A stretch of 64,000 nucleotides of DNA from Branchipolynoe longqiensis (lineage: Eukaryota; Annelida; Polychaeta; Phyllodocida; Polynoidae). The position numbers were made by a program, and so were the translations under genes. The DNA lies in NCBI GenBank assembly GCA_030323885.1, contig CM059190.1, positions 101,044,483-101,108,482 of the forward strand, given 5' to 3'. Positions 32,844 to 43,415 of this stretch are shown in pieces. The notes under the pieces were generated by a model, which saw only the letters and a program-made list of their open reading frames with translations, was not told where the DNA came from and searched no databases. Within the stretch, counting starts at the first letter, position 1, and the number at the start of each line of letters is the position of its first letter.

Positions 32844-34087
32844 CCTTGCCTGTCTCCCCGACCTCTGCCTCTGGGCTGAAAGCCGTAGGACGGGCCGGAC
32901 CTGCCAGCTCTGCCTCCTCGGCGAGGACGAAAATCCCCTCGGGGGCGACGATATCTTGACGAGTCGGCTTTCTTGGCCGGCTCAAGGTTACGACCACTCT
33001 TGGCTTCCGTCTCGACCTCCTTGAAGAGGTATGGAAGTTGGCCACCAAACATTTTCCCTTTATCCAAAGGTTTGCCCTTGATGGGTTTGGGCGGCAAAAA
33101 GAGAGTATACTCCTTGCCATCGTTGTCCATGACCTTCTTAGATCTGGCTACTTCCTTCCCAGCTTGTGTGGTGACCGCTTTGAACACGTTTTCGTATCTA
33201 CGGTAGCTCAAGAAGTTACTGGCAGCTGTGAGGAGGGCCACGCCCTTATCCATGCCTCTGGCCAGTGAGGAGAACTTGTTCTCAGTTTGCATCCGGTTAG
33301 CTACCGGAACGACTGAGGCGAGGACCCCTAAGACCGCTTTGTGAACGGTAAACAGAGCAGTCTCGAAGCGCTTCTTCTCCTCATTCAGATGGATCCCAGC
33401 GTCCATCTCTTTCACTACACTATCCGGGATACCCTCTATCCCGGAAATTTGCTCAGTGATTTTGTTGATCACCTCAGCTGGCTTAAAGGTGTTAAAATGT
33501 CCCTTTATAGTCTCGCGCATCATAGTCGTTGTTCTGACTTTCTTTCCCTTTTGGATCGGGCAGCGCTTCCGAATCTTGCCTCCCAGGTTGGCATAAAGGC
33601 CAGCTCTTTCCGTGTCTGAGTCCGACTCAGTAGTTGACGAGTCGGACGATGAATCGGAAGAAGAATCTTTCTTCTTCTTCTTCTTACTTTTCTTCTTTGG
33701 CTTCTTCACTTTCTTGCCCTTGGTGGCTTTGGTGTAATCATCACCAGAGGAGCTAGCCGGTCGTTTCCGCTTTTTGGCCTTAGGGCGCCGGGGCTCAGGT
33801 GCCGAATCCGTCTCTTCGAAATCAGAGACATCCTGCCAGTCTGAGTCAGCTGGCGGGAATTGTTGGTCCTTGCTGTGGAGCTCCTTCATCTTTTGCTCCA
33901 CTAGCCCATTGACCTGTAAGGTCAAATCGCCTGGGAACACCTCGTCATCCTCACTCTCTCTATCTGAGAGCACATGTGCCCCCTGTAGTGGGGACGGCGG
34001 AGCTGTCCGATCCGGTGACATATCGTAGCCGGTAGGCACGCGTCCCTCCGCAGCGGCGGGCGGCGGTTTGTTTCGCTTCGTAGCCAT
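32768..34087 (-). CDS. DIRS-like gag protein
   Basis: 439 residues. The N-terminal third is acidic and disordered. A Lys-rich run (KKKSKKKKKKDSSSDSSSD) at roughly residues 130-150 looks like a nuclear localisation or nucleic-acid-binding patch followed by a Ser/Asp tract. The middle (HFNTFKPAEVINKITEQISG...) is a likely helical assembly domain. The C-terminus is Arg/Gly-rich (RRGGRAGRSG, FQPRGRGRGDRQGW), a common RNA-binding substitute for zinc knuckles. ATG at 34087 is preceded by about 650 bases of leader up to the terminal repeat. Assigned by position and composition. Confidence 0.75.
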   Translation of the reverse strand: MATKRNKPPPAAAEGRVPTGYDMSPDRTAPPSPLQGAHVLSDRESEDDEVFPGDLTLQVNGLVEQKMKELHSKDQQFPPADSDWQDVSDFEETDSAPEPRRPKAKKRKRPASSSGDDYTKATKGKKVKKPKKKSKKKKKKDSSSDSSSDSSTTESDSDTERAGLYANLGGKIRKRCPIQKGKKVRTTTMMRETIKGHFNTFKPAEVINKITEQISGIEGIPDSVVKEMDAGIHLNEEKKRFETALFTVHKAVLGVLASVVPVANRMQTENKFSSLARGMDKGVALLTAASNFLSYRRYENVFKAVTTQAGKEVARSKKVMDNDGKEYTLFLPPKPIKGKPLDKGKMFGGQLPYLFKEVETEAKSGRNLEPAKKADSSRYRRPRGDFRPRRGGRAGRSGPSYGFQPRGRGRGDRQGWNDGNRPFRKEFAPKQSFPRPGNK

Positions 34088-34746
34088 CGGTAGTCTGTAA
34101 CCAAAAAAGGAAACTTAGTAACCGGAATCAACTCAACTGAACACCAAAGTGACGCCAGGGAACCTGGGTTGAGGATCTTATTGGTAAAGAGTAACGTATT
34201 TACACCGTTCTCAATACAGGCGTGGTAAGCTAAGCTTTCCGTAGGTTTTGGGTATCGAAACCAACCATACGTGGGGTAGGCTTCTAGAACCTCCCATCTC
34301 TCTGTCGCGTACACTTCTCTCACCCGCGGCTACTGCGCCAGCAAGTGAGAGAAAATGTTACGAAACTCGGAGAAACGCCTCATCAAAAGGGGAGTCTATA
34401 AAAGAAACCCAGGATCATCCCCAACAACACCCTCTATTAGGGTCCGAAGGAATCTCCACAGGAGATGTGACGGTGTCAACATCTCTACCCGTACAAAGCG
34501 GGTTTAATCGAACCACAGAACCAAGACAAAGGAATCCTTTGTTCTATCCGATTCAATTTTTAAAATGCTAATCTTGTCCAAACTGGACGTACGAAAGTTC
34601 TGAACTTTCCAATCTAGATGCGATAGTGCATCATAAACAAGCTTAACCAAAATAATCACGATTACTCACAGTTATTAGCTTTTTGTAGATAAATCCAACT
34701 GGAGCAACTCACGAGCGTCCTCCGGTCGTGAGTTTTTTATGCTAAT

Positions 34747-34798
34747 TGCTGGACCGGATGTGCTTACCTCTCCCTAGCCTGAGGCTGTATACCGAGGT

Positions 34799-34803
<5 letters not shown>
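34747..34803 (-). repeat. 5' inverted terminal repeat of the DIRS-like element
   Basis: Reverse complement of 29714-29772 apart from an 11-base duplication in the latter. Followed at 34801-34832 by a TA run. Confidence 0.8.
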
Positions 34804-34832
<29 letters not shown>

Positions 34833-34836
<4 letters not shown>

Positions 34837-35825
34837 GAAAGAAATATTTAAGATTTTGCTTATATTAATCACGGGGATCTTTCATCCATGGAATTATCCC
34901 GAAAGAGAATGAACCCGCTTGATCGATAATATTTTAACCACAAAATTAAGCGGTCTTGATATTGGTGCCCCCATCCCTCCTAAAAAAAAACTATTTATCA
35001 GAATTAAAAACACATTTGGTTAGTCAATCTCAATGGCAATGTGGTATTTTGTTGCGTGAAAACACTCATTACAATTCTATCAAATCTGAACTTATTGAAT
35101 TTAATTAATAAAGGTTGGGCAATGAGATAGCTCTTAGAGAAATAATTATCTAATATAATTAGGTACCCCAAACACAGGCAGATTACTTGTTGCAAATGGC
35201 AAATTCTGTCAAAAAATGCTCTACTTCAACACCCTGGCAAAACAAACCACAAAGGATTTTTTACAAATTTATTACAACACAAACAACATTTGTTCTATTA
35301 CCTTTAACGTGGTCTTGGATTCATTTTATTATTCAAAGAAATAAGCCTGATACAGCTAAATAAAAACTACTCCCAAGTCCCAGTTTTCACTCTCAATCCA
35401 TGGTAATTCTCAGGTGCAGATGTGTCATGGTATCCCTAGTAGTGCACATCCAATTTGTGCAACAATGCTATCTGTTGATCAAAGTACCCAGGAAAAAGAT
35501 AATAATACCCCTAGATAGGTGAGATTCCGAGCTTTCCATTCATATAAAACAGTATATGTTTTAATTGTAGAGAAACTGCAAAAGAACTGATTGAAATTTG
35601 AAGTTTAAAAAAATTCCCATTCTTAGTGCCATTTTCTACTGAAAATATCATTTTAAAACCCTTAAAAGTTGGTACTGAATTAAATAGAATTTAATTTCCT
35701 GTCCAATCATAATTACCAACACTGGCGCTCATGCACACAGCGATTTAATGATTAAAATTGGGGGGTATTTTTGTTTGTTTTGTTTGTAAATTAGTTGTTT
35801 AAGAATGGGAAATTTCAGTCGCAGA
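34833..35825. other. AT-rich sequence without recognised genes
   Basis: Many short A and T tracts. No conserved reading frame, RNA gene or familiar repeat seen. Confidence 0.4.
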
Positions 35826-35827
35826 CA

Positions 35828-36003
35828 ACTGGTCTTCATCATTCCACTGCTCCTTGCCCTATCCTAGTAATGCCGAGCGTCTGGCTAGGAAGCAACAAGT
35901 ATCAATTTTTAAGTCATTGGTTTGACTCGACCAAGATTCGAACGCACAATCTACCAACACTGGAGACGGATGCTCTAACTCATTCGATCATCCCGTCTGG
36001 TTA
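35828..36003 (-). mobile_element. SINE family A 5' half, joined to a SINE family B piece
   Basis: The minus strand reads ACGGGATGATCGAATGAG.. TTCGAATCTTGG.. CCTAGCCAGACGCTCGG. It is preceded at 35795-35830 by family B words (AGACAACTGGTCTTCATCAT), giving a chimeric junction. Confidence 0.6.
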
Positions 36004-36034
36004 AGCCTATCACAGTAAAATTTTAATAACCCAT

Positions 36035-36520
36035 GTCTACCAATGCTCATTGTGAATAATGTAAACAGAAAGGGCATATTGACGACAATAAAGCCTGAAG
36101 ATTTCATGAAATTATTTTGGACTGGTGCATTTCTGTGCCATTTTAAGTTTGTTCAAAATTGAACATTTTTTTGTCAGATTTGATCACAATCATTGTAAAA
36201 TTAAAATAATTCACATATGTCAAAGCGTATTGTATATACTGTAAATAGAAAGAGCACATTGACAATAATAAATCCTGAAGATTTCATGCAATTATCTTGT
36301 ACGGGTCATTTTCTGTGTCATTTTAAATTTGCTCAAAATTGGGCATTTTTCCAGATTTGATCATAATCATTGTAAGATTAAAATAATTCACATATATCAA
36401 AGTGTATTGTATATAATGTAAATAGAAAGAAGATATTGAGCCTAATAAAGCATGACAAATTCATGCAAATATCTTGTACAGGTGATTTTCTGTGTCATTT
36501 TAAACTTTCTCAAAATTGTT
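36035..36520. repeat. About 178-bp tandem repeat, three units
   Basis: GTAAACAGAAAGGGCATATT (36061), GTAAATAGAAAGAGCACATT (36241) and GTAAATAGAAAGAAGATATT (36418) start parallel units. Each contains TTTCATG, TTTTCTGTGTCATTTTAAA and AAAATTG in the same order. Confidence 0.8.
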
Positions 36521-36524
36521 CATT

Positions 36525-37300
36525 TTTTACCATGAGCTCTGGAGCATTTTGGACCTATTTCTATAAGCTTTTCCCTATCGTATGAGGTCCTGAACAAAAA
36601 TAGTGGCGACAAGACTAACCTATAGGTCAGAAAGAAATAAGAATAATCCATCTGGGGTGGAAATTTTTTCCACAAGCCCACCTCCAAAAGCGCTCCACAG
36701 CTAAATTTGAAAAATGACGAGTTATGGGAAATTGTAGTTTTTAGCATTTTTGAAGATCCATATCTTGAAATGTAACCATCTCATAGCCCTAGATCTCTAT
36801 ATTCTCTTTATACAGGCCATGGAATCACCAGCAAAAAACATTAGAAGTGAGATAGGGTGATTAGTTTTAACTTTGGGGACCATCAAAAATGTTCTTTTTA
36901 GGTTCGGATGGGCCATAGTAAGTAACAACCTAAAAACACCCATATCTTCCTTAATAATAGAGCGATTTTGACAAATGAAGTATCCTTTTGTTTCAAACTA
37001 AATATCCTAAGAGATGAAATCCATTAAATCAAGCTCAGACCTGTTTTTTAAAATCACTTGGGATACCTAATATAATATTAACACTTACAATGTTATTACA
37101 ACAGGGCTAGGCTTCACGTGCAGCACTGGCCACTGCTTGACCACGTAGACCTGACATTTATTCATTCAGTTATAAACCTTAAACATCCCTTAAAGGGTCA
37201 ATCTCAGAGCCTAAAATAAGTTACAATTATAGAATAGACAAATAGTCATACTATAACTTATAGTTATAGTATGCAGGTATTGCAATACCTCAGGGAGTTT
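36525..37300. other. Unassigned AT-rich sequence
   Basis: No feature supported. A palindromic TATAACTTATAGTTATA occurs near 37254-37270. Confidence 0.4.
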
Positions 37301-37419
37301 GACGCCCCTGCCCTGTAGAGTTGTAAATTACTGCCTCGTGGTACAGGTTCTTGACAGAACCGAAGGCTAAGGAAGCAAACCCTAAACAGAAAACCATGTC
37401 ACTGTGGCAGCATTAAGGG

Positions 37420-39958
37420 CGGTTGATGTATGGAACTCCCAACATCTCCCGACCAGCCACTGCAGGGACAAATAGTTTTGCGCCTGTCTGGACATGTTCT
37501 TGCCGGTGTGAAACCTCTATTTGCTCCCCGAGAGAGTTCCGCTGGTAACTTGCAAAAGCCAGCAGCACTTCAACACTTTTGCAGGCAGCTTTCATGAAAT
37601 GAAGTACCATCAGTCACAGGGAGAGCTTCGAGCAGGAGATGGACAGTGCTCTCGCCCAATGGGAGGAGAAGGAAAGCACAACACCAGACGAGGAATGGGC
37701 AGCTTTGCAGCAGATCATATACAACACAGCTAAAAGATATCTCTGCAAGCCAGACAGAAAACACCAGGACTGGTTCGACTCCAACAATCAGGAGCTACAG
37801 AATCTCATGAGCAGAAGAGACCAAGCCCACCAGAGAGTGTTGCAGACCAGAAACACTAGATCCACCACTGCAGCATACAAAGATGCATGCAGATTGCTAC
37901 AAAAATGCACCCGTGCACCGAAGTGAGATTGGTGGGAAATGATGGCAGAGGAGCTGCAGACAGAAACAACATGAAGGGCTTCTACAATGGACTGAAGCAA
38001 GTGTGGGGACCCGTGAAGAAGGGACCTGTTCACCTGAAATCAACAGATGGATGGGAGACCTTTTCTGACAGCAAGAGAGCTGTGGCAAGATGGAGTGAAC
38101 ACTTCCAGAAGCTACTCAACGTCCCTGGTGACATAGATTACGAAGCTCTGGACAACATCCAGCAGTGCATTACCAAAACATGCCTCGATGAGATTCCAAC
38201 CATGGATGAGATGGCTAGAGCAATCGCCAGCCTGAAAGATGTTTGTTGTTGTTGTTTGTTTGTTGTTGTTTGTTTGTTGTTGTTTTACGTCCTAGCAACA
38301 TCTACGGTCATATCAGGACGGGTATTGACTTGTGACAGTGCGCGCTCATGGCGACTTTATAGTGCTGCCCCACTTGAAGTCCAGGCCGCCAGCACCATGA
38401 CCTGATTCTATGGTTTTGAATTCATACCATAGATATATGGTATGAAAGATGGCAACGCCTGGCGGTGATGGAATTCCTGCTGAAGTATGGAAGCACGGAG
38501 GAGACAATCTGTTCAACAGACTGCACCAACTAATCACCAATGCCTGGGAGGAGGGTTCTGTACCCCAAGCATGGAAGGATGCCAGCATTGTAACCATCTA
38601 CAAGAAAGGTGATCGAACAGACTGTGGGAACTATAGAGGAATCTATCTTCTTTCCATAGCAGGCAAGATCTTCGCCAGGATCCTCCTCAACAGACTATCT
38701 ATTCACATAACACCTGCTGTAGTTCCGGAGTCACAGTGTGGCTTCAGAGGTAACCGGAGCACCGTGGATATGATATTTTGTCTCCAACAGCTACAAGAAA
38801 AGTGCATTGAGCAGGACCGACCAATTTCACTAAGGCGTTTGATACAGTCGGGAGGACCGGGCTATGGCAGCTACTGAGGAAGTATGGATGCCCAGAGAAG
38901 TTCACAATTATGACCGAGGCTCGACATACAGGTATGATGGCGAACATTAGTGTTGGAGGGGAAGTCTTGGAATCGTTCGGAGTTACCAATGGGGTCAAGC
39001 AAGGTTGTGTACTGGCCCCCACACTCTTTCTGAGACATGGGGGATGGCATCTATATACAGTCCAGACAGAGCGCTGACCTAATCAATGTCGCACACTTCT
39101 GAGCGAAGACCAAGACTACTCGGATACTGGACTGGTGAGAGAGCTGCTATTCGCAGATGACAGTGCACTGGTTGCCCACTCTGCTGAAGAGATCCAGAAA
39201 ATAGTGGACGCTTTCTCCGATGCCTCAAAGAAGTTCGGCCTGAAGATTAACATCAAGAAGACGGAGGTGCTGTACCAACCCAACTCTACAAGAACCAGAG
39301 AGGAGGATATCAGGTTGACGGAAATAAGCTGAACTCTGTTCCGGAATTCACCTACCTCGGAAGCACTATATCAAGTGATGGACGCATTGATGCTGAAATA
39401 CAGAGGAGGATGACCAAGGCTAGCGCATCTTTCGGACTCTAGAACACCCATCATGTGTCCATGCGGGTCAAAGGCAAGATCTACCATGCAATTGTGCTAT
39501 CCACCCTACTAAGTACTATACGGAGCCGAGGCCTGGACAGTGTACAGATGACAGGTGAAAAAGCTGCATGCCTTCATGATGCGACATCTGCGTTCAATCA
39601 TGAGGCTAACCTGGAAGGACAAAGTGACAAATAAGGTAATACTCGAACGGACGGGGCTACCCTATATGGAAGATCTTCTGATCAAAAAGAATCTCCGGTG
39701 GACTGGACACCTCATGAGGATGTCATCAGACAGGCTACCAAAGCAGATCCTCTATTCTCAACTGTCTTCTGGTTACAGAAAGAGAGGGCGCCCTCGTCTC
39801 CGGTTCAAGGATACCATCAAGAGAAACCTGAAGCTGAGAGACATTAAGACCGACTCATGGACATCACTCTCACAGCAGAGAGCTAAATGGAGAGCGGCAG
39901 TCAAGTAATGAAAGCAGTCTTTGTCGCATCGCGACCGACAGCATGATGATGATGAACC
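37420..39958 (+). pseudogene. Decayed non-LTR retrotransposon (endonuclease-RT family), with nested SINE
   Basis: Homology starts near 37600 (QEMDSALAQWEEKE.., CKPDRKHQDWFDSNNQELQN) in the linker before RT. RT pieces follow in several frames: PGGDGIPAEVWKHGG, KKGDRTDCGNYRGI, ILLNRLSIHI, SQCGFRGNRSTVDM, AFDTVG, GVTNGVKQGCVLAPTLF, FADDSALVAHSAEE and VPEFTYLGSTISSDG. The C-terminus is MRHLRSIMRLTWKDKVTNK ... RWTGHLMRM. Stops and frameshifts occur near 37925, 38876, 39050, 39333 and 39440. The copy ends in ATGATGATGATG at 39941-39953. Clade assignment (RTE-like or similar) would need alignment. Confidence 0.8.
38242..38442 (-). mobile_element. SINE family A inserted in the LINE, with 9-bp target duplication
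   Basis: TGAAAGATG occurs at 38233-38241 and 38443-38451, exactly flanking the insertion. The LINE reading ...SLKDG.APGGDG.. resumes after it. On the minus strand the SINE ends with GTAAAACAACAACAAAC repeats (a tail of 40 bases). The head is truncated, so only the 3' half is present. Confidence 0.85.
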
Positions 39959-40059
39959 TATTAGGAAAACTTCGAGAAACTTGGAAGTGTCAGATAAGAA
40001 TGTAATTGGTTAGAGACAGTGAGTAAGCTGAATAATGACATTAATGTATTGCCCATCTG

Positions 40060-41100
40060 CCAGTTGGGGTAGCTAGCAGTGGGTATGGTCGCGTCTGTGC
40101 GCTACTCGACGGCCCTTTTGTGCCAAATAGCTGTTCCCGGAATAGATGGCCCAATAGTAGAGGGGTGTCCCAAAAACGCTTGATTTTCACTGCCTCTTAG
40201 GGGCTACCCCCAGGAATTTCAGGTCTTTAAAAGGTAAGCACTCATTTAAATCTGTTATTAATTGACCATTGTGTGAAGTTTCATGATGATGTAAGGTCGA
40301 AAAGGTACTTTGTCAGTCCCCAAAGTTTCAGTGTTAAGGTCAATCATTTCAATGATGACCGACAACGAACCCATGGAAGTCACTAATGTATGCATTTACT
40401 TTTATTTTAATGGGTGGAATCGACAGAGCAGATGGACATCTACTTACACTGAAGATTTCATTTAGATATCTAGATCATTTAGGAAGTTAGAACAAAAGAT
40501 GACAAAATAGCTACGTTTTGAGTCACACTTGTAATGCTAAAACATTAAAACAAAGGAAGAAAACTTAACGTTTCATGGATATATGATAGTTAAACTACTA
40601 GTAGACTTACTTGTAAGGTGACGTATTACTGAGATTCTCGTGAATCTACCAATACGAAGGTAAGGATGAAAGTAGTTACCCATGGAGATAGGGGCCTACT
40701 CACTACACAATGAGAAATTTCTATAACATTTCTAAATCACTAATGTATTCATTTACTTTTATTTTAATGGCATAAAACCTCAAAATCACTCACTCACTTT
40801 TATATTAATGGATGGAAGCGACAGAGTGGATAGGTATCTACTTGCACTGAAAATTTCATTGAGATATCGATTATTAAGCAAGTTAGAACAAAAATTGACT
40901 AAATATCTAGATTTTGGGTCACATACTTGTAATGCTAAAGAAAATTACCCCTCATTATCGAAATTGAAATAGCTCTAGCACCCTTAATGATCAACCGATT
41001 TACATGATGGTTGGATTTTCTTGCATGGTTTTCAAAGCTAGAGACTTGCAAATCCGCATGAACGGGTCCTCACGCCTCGCTCTATAGGAAAGATTTGACC
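40060..41100. repeat. Long AT-rich interspersed repeat, copy 1
   Basis: Shares with 42735-46180 in the same order: CGCTACTCGACGGCC, TGTGTGAAGTTTCATGATG, CATTTACTTTTATTTTAATG (also repeated internally), CACTTGTAATGCTAAA and AACCGATTTACATGATGGTT. No coding sequence; possibly a large non-autonomous element. Confidence 0.7.
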
Positions 41101-41104
41101 GCGC

Positions 41105-42290
41105 ACAGCATCGGGGCATGCAAACACCCCTTATGAAACATGTTGAATGATAATTCGAATGTTTAAGATATCAACATTCTGGTAGGTCATTTTCCAGGAA
41201 GAAATATGTGACAGTTCGGCTGAGAAAATTTGTCAACGGTCACCAAAATTTGAGAGCTCGTCCCCGCCAAGTTGTAAATGTCACCAATATAAAATTAATA
41301 TAGTATGGTTGGTAAACATGTTCTATGTGTGTGTGCCAGGCGATTTGTTTGTATGTGGTGCGATATGAGAGTTATAACATTTTTTCTGACACTCTCCTCT
41401 GCCTTGCACGAATTGGCATTCACGCTTCGGCACAGCTGAGATGAGATATAGGTCAAAAGTCCTGCCCATATAAACCAATGTAGTTACTGTGAGGTAAATA
41501 GCCCATCTTTGGGGTACATTATACACCATAACTTTGCTTCTACTTGACATATTAAGTCCATCCATGTCAAATTATAAGTCATAAAGTGCTTTATCAGAAT
41601 ACATGTGTTTGGAAAACCTATTTGATATTTGAAATTTGTCTGCAAGTCTTTATCAAAGCTCTTTCCAACCACGCAATCCATTTACAGGTTGGTGTGGTTT
41701 GAAAACTTTGTCCGCATTGCTACTAGTAGTAGTGGTATTGTAATCTTGTATCTAGTAGTATTGTAGGCTACAATATAGCAGCCAGATATTGAAATAAACT
41801 TTCATAAATAAAGCATTAATAAGATTAAAGCATGATAAAGGGGGCGTGGCGAAGGGATAGATTACATAAACTTAAGCTGCTACTAGAATTACACAATTAC
41901 AAAGATATAAATCGCTTGTCCCACGGTGCGTGCGCGGTGCACACCTGACTATCTTTTTCCATCTCACTTGCAATCTTTATTTTAGGACTACCAGGAATGC
42001 AACCATATGGATGATATAGTTCACATTTTGCTCCACTGCTACATCCAAAAATATTTGCTGTCCGATTTATAGAAGTGAAAAAAAATCTTTATTCAAATTT
42101 ATGTCCGTTAAAGTCACTGGAATAGTACCTGAAGGTAAGTTTTGATATTTTTTAAACTAGTTTAATTTGTTTCTTTATATACTTCTCCATATTAGGGTGT
42201 AATTTGGTGTCAATTTGAGCACCGGAACATTGATTTTGAGGGCTGATAAAACGGTGTGTCTGGTAAAGATACTGGACTGACATGCCACCC
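41105..42290. other. Unassigned sequence between repeat copies
   Basis: No gene seen. A segment near 41620-41700 (CTTTCCAACCACGCAATCCATTT) recurs near 46165-46195 and may belong to the AT-rich repeat. Confidence 0.4.
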
Positions 42291-42294
42291 GCGA

Positions 42295-42640
42295 CTTAGA
42301 TAAAGGATTCACCCTGTACTCGCAGTACATGGGTGAATACCAGCCCGATATACAACTTACAAACTGTCGAAAAAGCGGGGAAATGAAATGAGAGCCTAAA
42401 TCCACAATCTAAAAAGCAATACTTATTCTTTATATATGTCTTTATATTTCCCCGCTACCTTTGAGTTGAAAAATATAATAAAACATACAGTTTAATAGAA
42501 TTTAAAGGTGAAATCGATGCCATCTTGTCTTTTTGCATTCTCTCCCATTTCACCAACTCTGTGCCGATATAAGTACCCATTTGATACTGGAGGCAGGCAT
42601 TCTACTTCCTGTTCCATACTAAAGCTATCTTTTATCTACC
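42295..42640 (-). mobile_element. MITE family C, reverse copy
   Basis: The left end TAGATAAAGGATTCACCCTG with the inner GTACATGGGTGAATACCAGC mirrors the right end of 4588-5000. The interior ATTCTCTCCCATTTCACCAA corresponds to 4730-4750 in reverse complement. The right end has decayed (TTTTATCTACC). Confidence 0.65.
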
Positions 42641-43415
42641 TGCGACTCAACTTTCACACATGCCAAGCAAGACTCATGAGTCATGAGATTGGTCACAGAA
42701 TTCAACTGGTTTTCCATTGAAACAATGCCAATGGTAGGTACGTGCACGTCCGCGCGCTACGCGACGGCCGTTTTCTGCCAAATATCTGTTCCGGGAAAAA
42801 TCGTTATGATAACAGAGGCGTGCCCCAAAATGCTTGCTCTTCATTGGCTCTTGGGGGTGGGGGGTCTCCCCATGAATTTCAGTCTACAACGTAGATAAAA
42901 TGTCCATCTAAAACCTCATGTTTACAATTTGCAAATCGTTCACTTTTTCTGTGCCTGTGCACATTCAGAAGATTTGACTTGATTTCAACACTCAAACTCC
43001 ACCTTCTATATATCTTGGGTAGCTTTAAAGGGTAGGTGGACATTTAAATATGTTAATAATTGACCATTGTGTGAAGTTTCATGATGCTGTAAGGTCGAAA
43101 AGGTACTTTGCTAGGTACCCAAATTTTCAGTGTTATAAGATCAATCATATCAATGACAACCGAAAATCCACAAATGTCACTAATGTGTGCATTTACTTTT
43201 ATTTTAATGGGTAGAATCGACAGAGCAGATAGGCATCTACTTACACTGAAAATTTCATTTAGATATCTCGATTATTTAGGAAGTTAGAACTAAAAATGAC
43301 TAAATTATTAAATATATAGGTTTTGGGTCACACACTTGTAATGCTAAAACATTAAAACAAAGGAAGAAAACTTAACATTTCATGTATATATGATAGTTAT
43401 ACTGGACTTACTTAT

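Larger units (their letters stand above)
29714..34803 (-). mobile_element. DIRS-like tyrosine-recombinase retrotransposon, apparently complete
   Basis: Terminal segments 29714-29772 and 34747-34803 are inverted repeats (TTTTACCTCGGTATACAGCC then TCAGGCTAGGGAGAGGT). The lower one contains an 11-base internal duplication. Between them on the minus strand lie gag, RT-RNase H and YR ORFs in the canonical order, all uninterrupted. No LTRs, integrase or protease are seen, which separates it from Gypsy/Copia types. Inverted rather than split direct repeats favour DIRS over Ngaro. Both ends abut TA runs. It is a transposon of the host genome, not a virus. Confidence 0.85.

Noticed and set aside
29714..34803. 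Endogenous retrovirus or Gypsy-type element
   Set aside because: No LTRs, protease, integrase or envelope; a tyrosine recombinase and inverted termini are present.
36520..36747. Minus-strand 75-codon frame
   Set aside because: No domain, no splice context, AT-rich surroundings.
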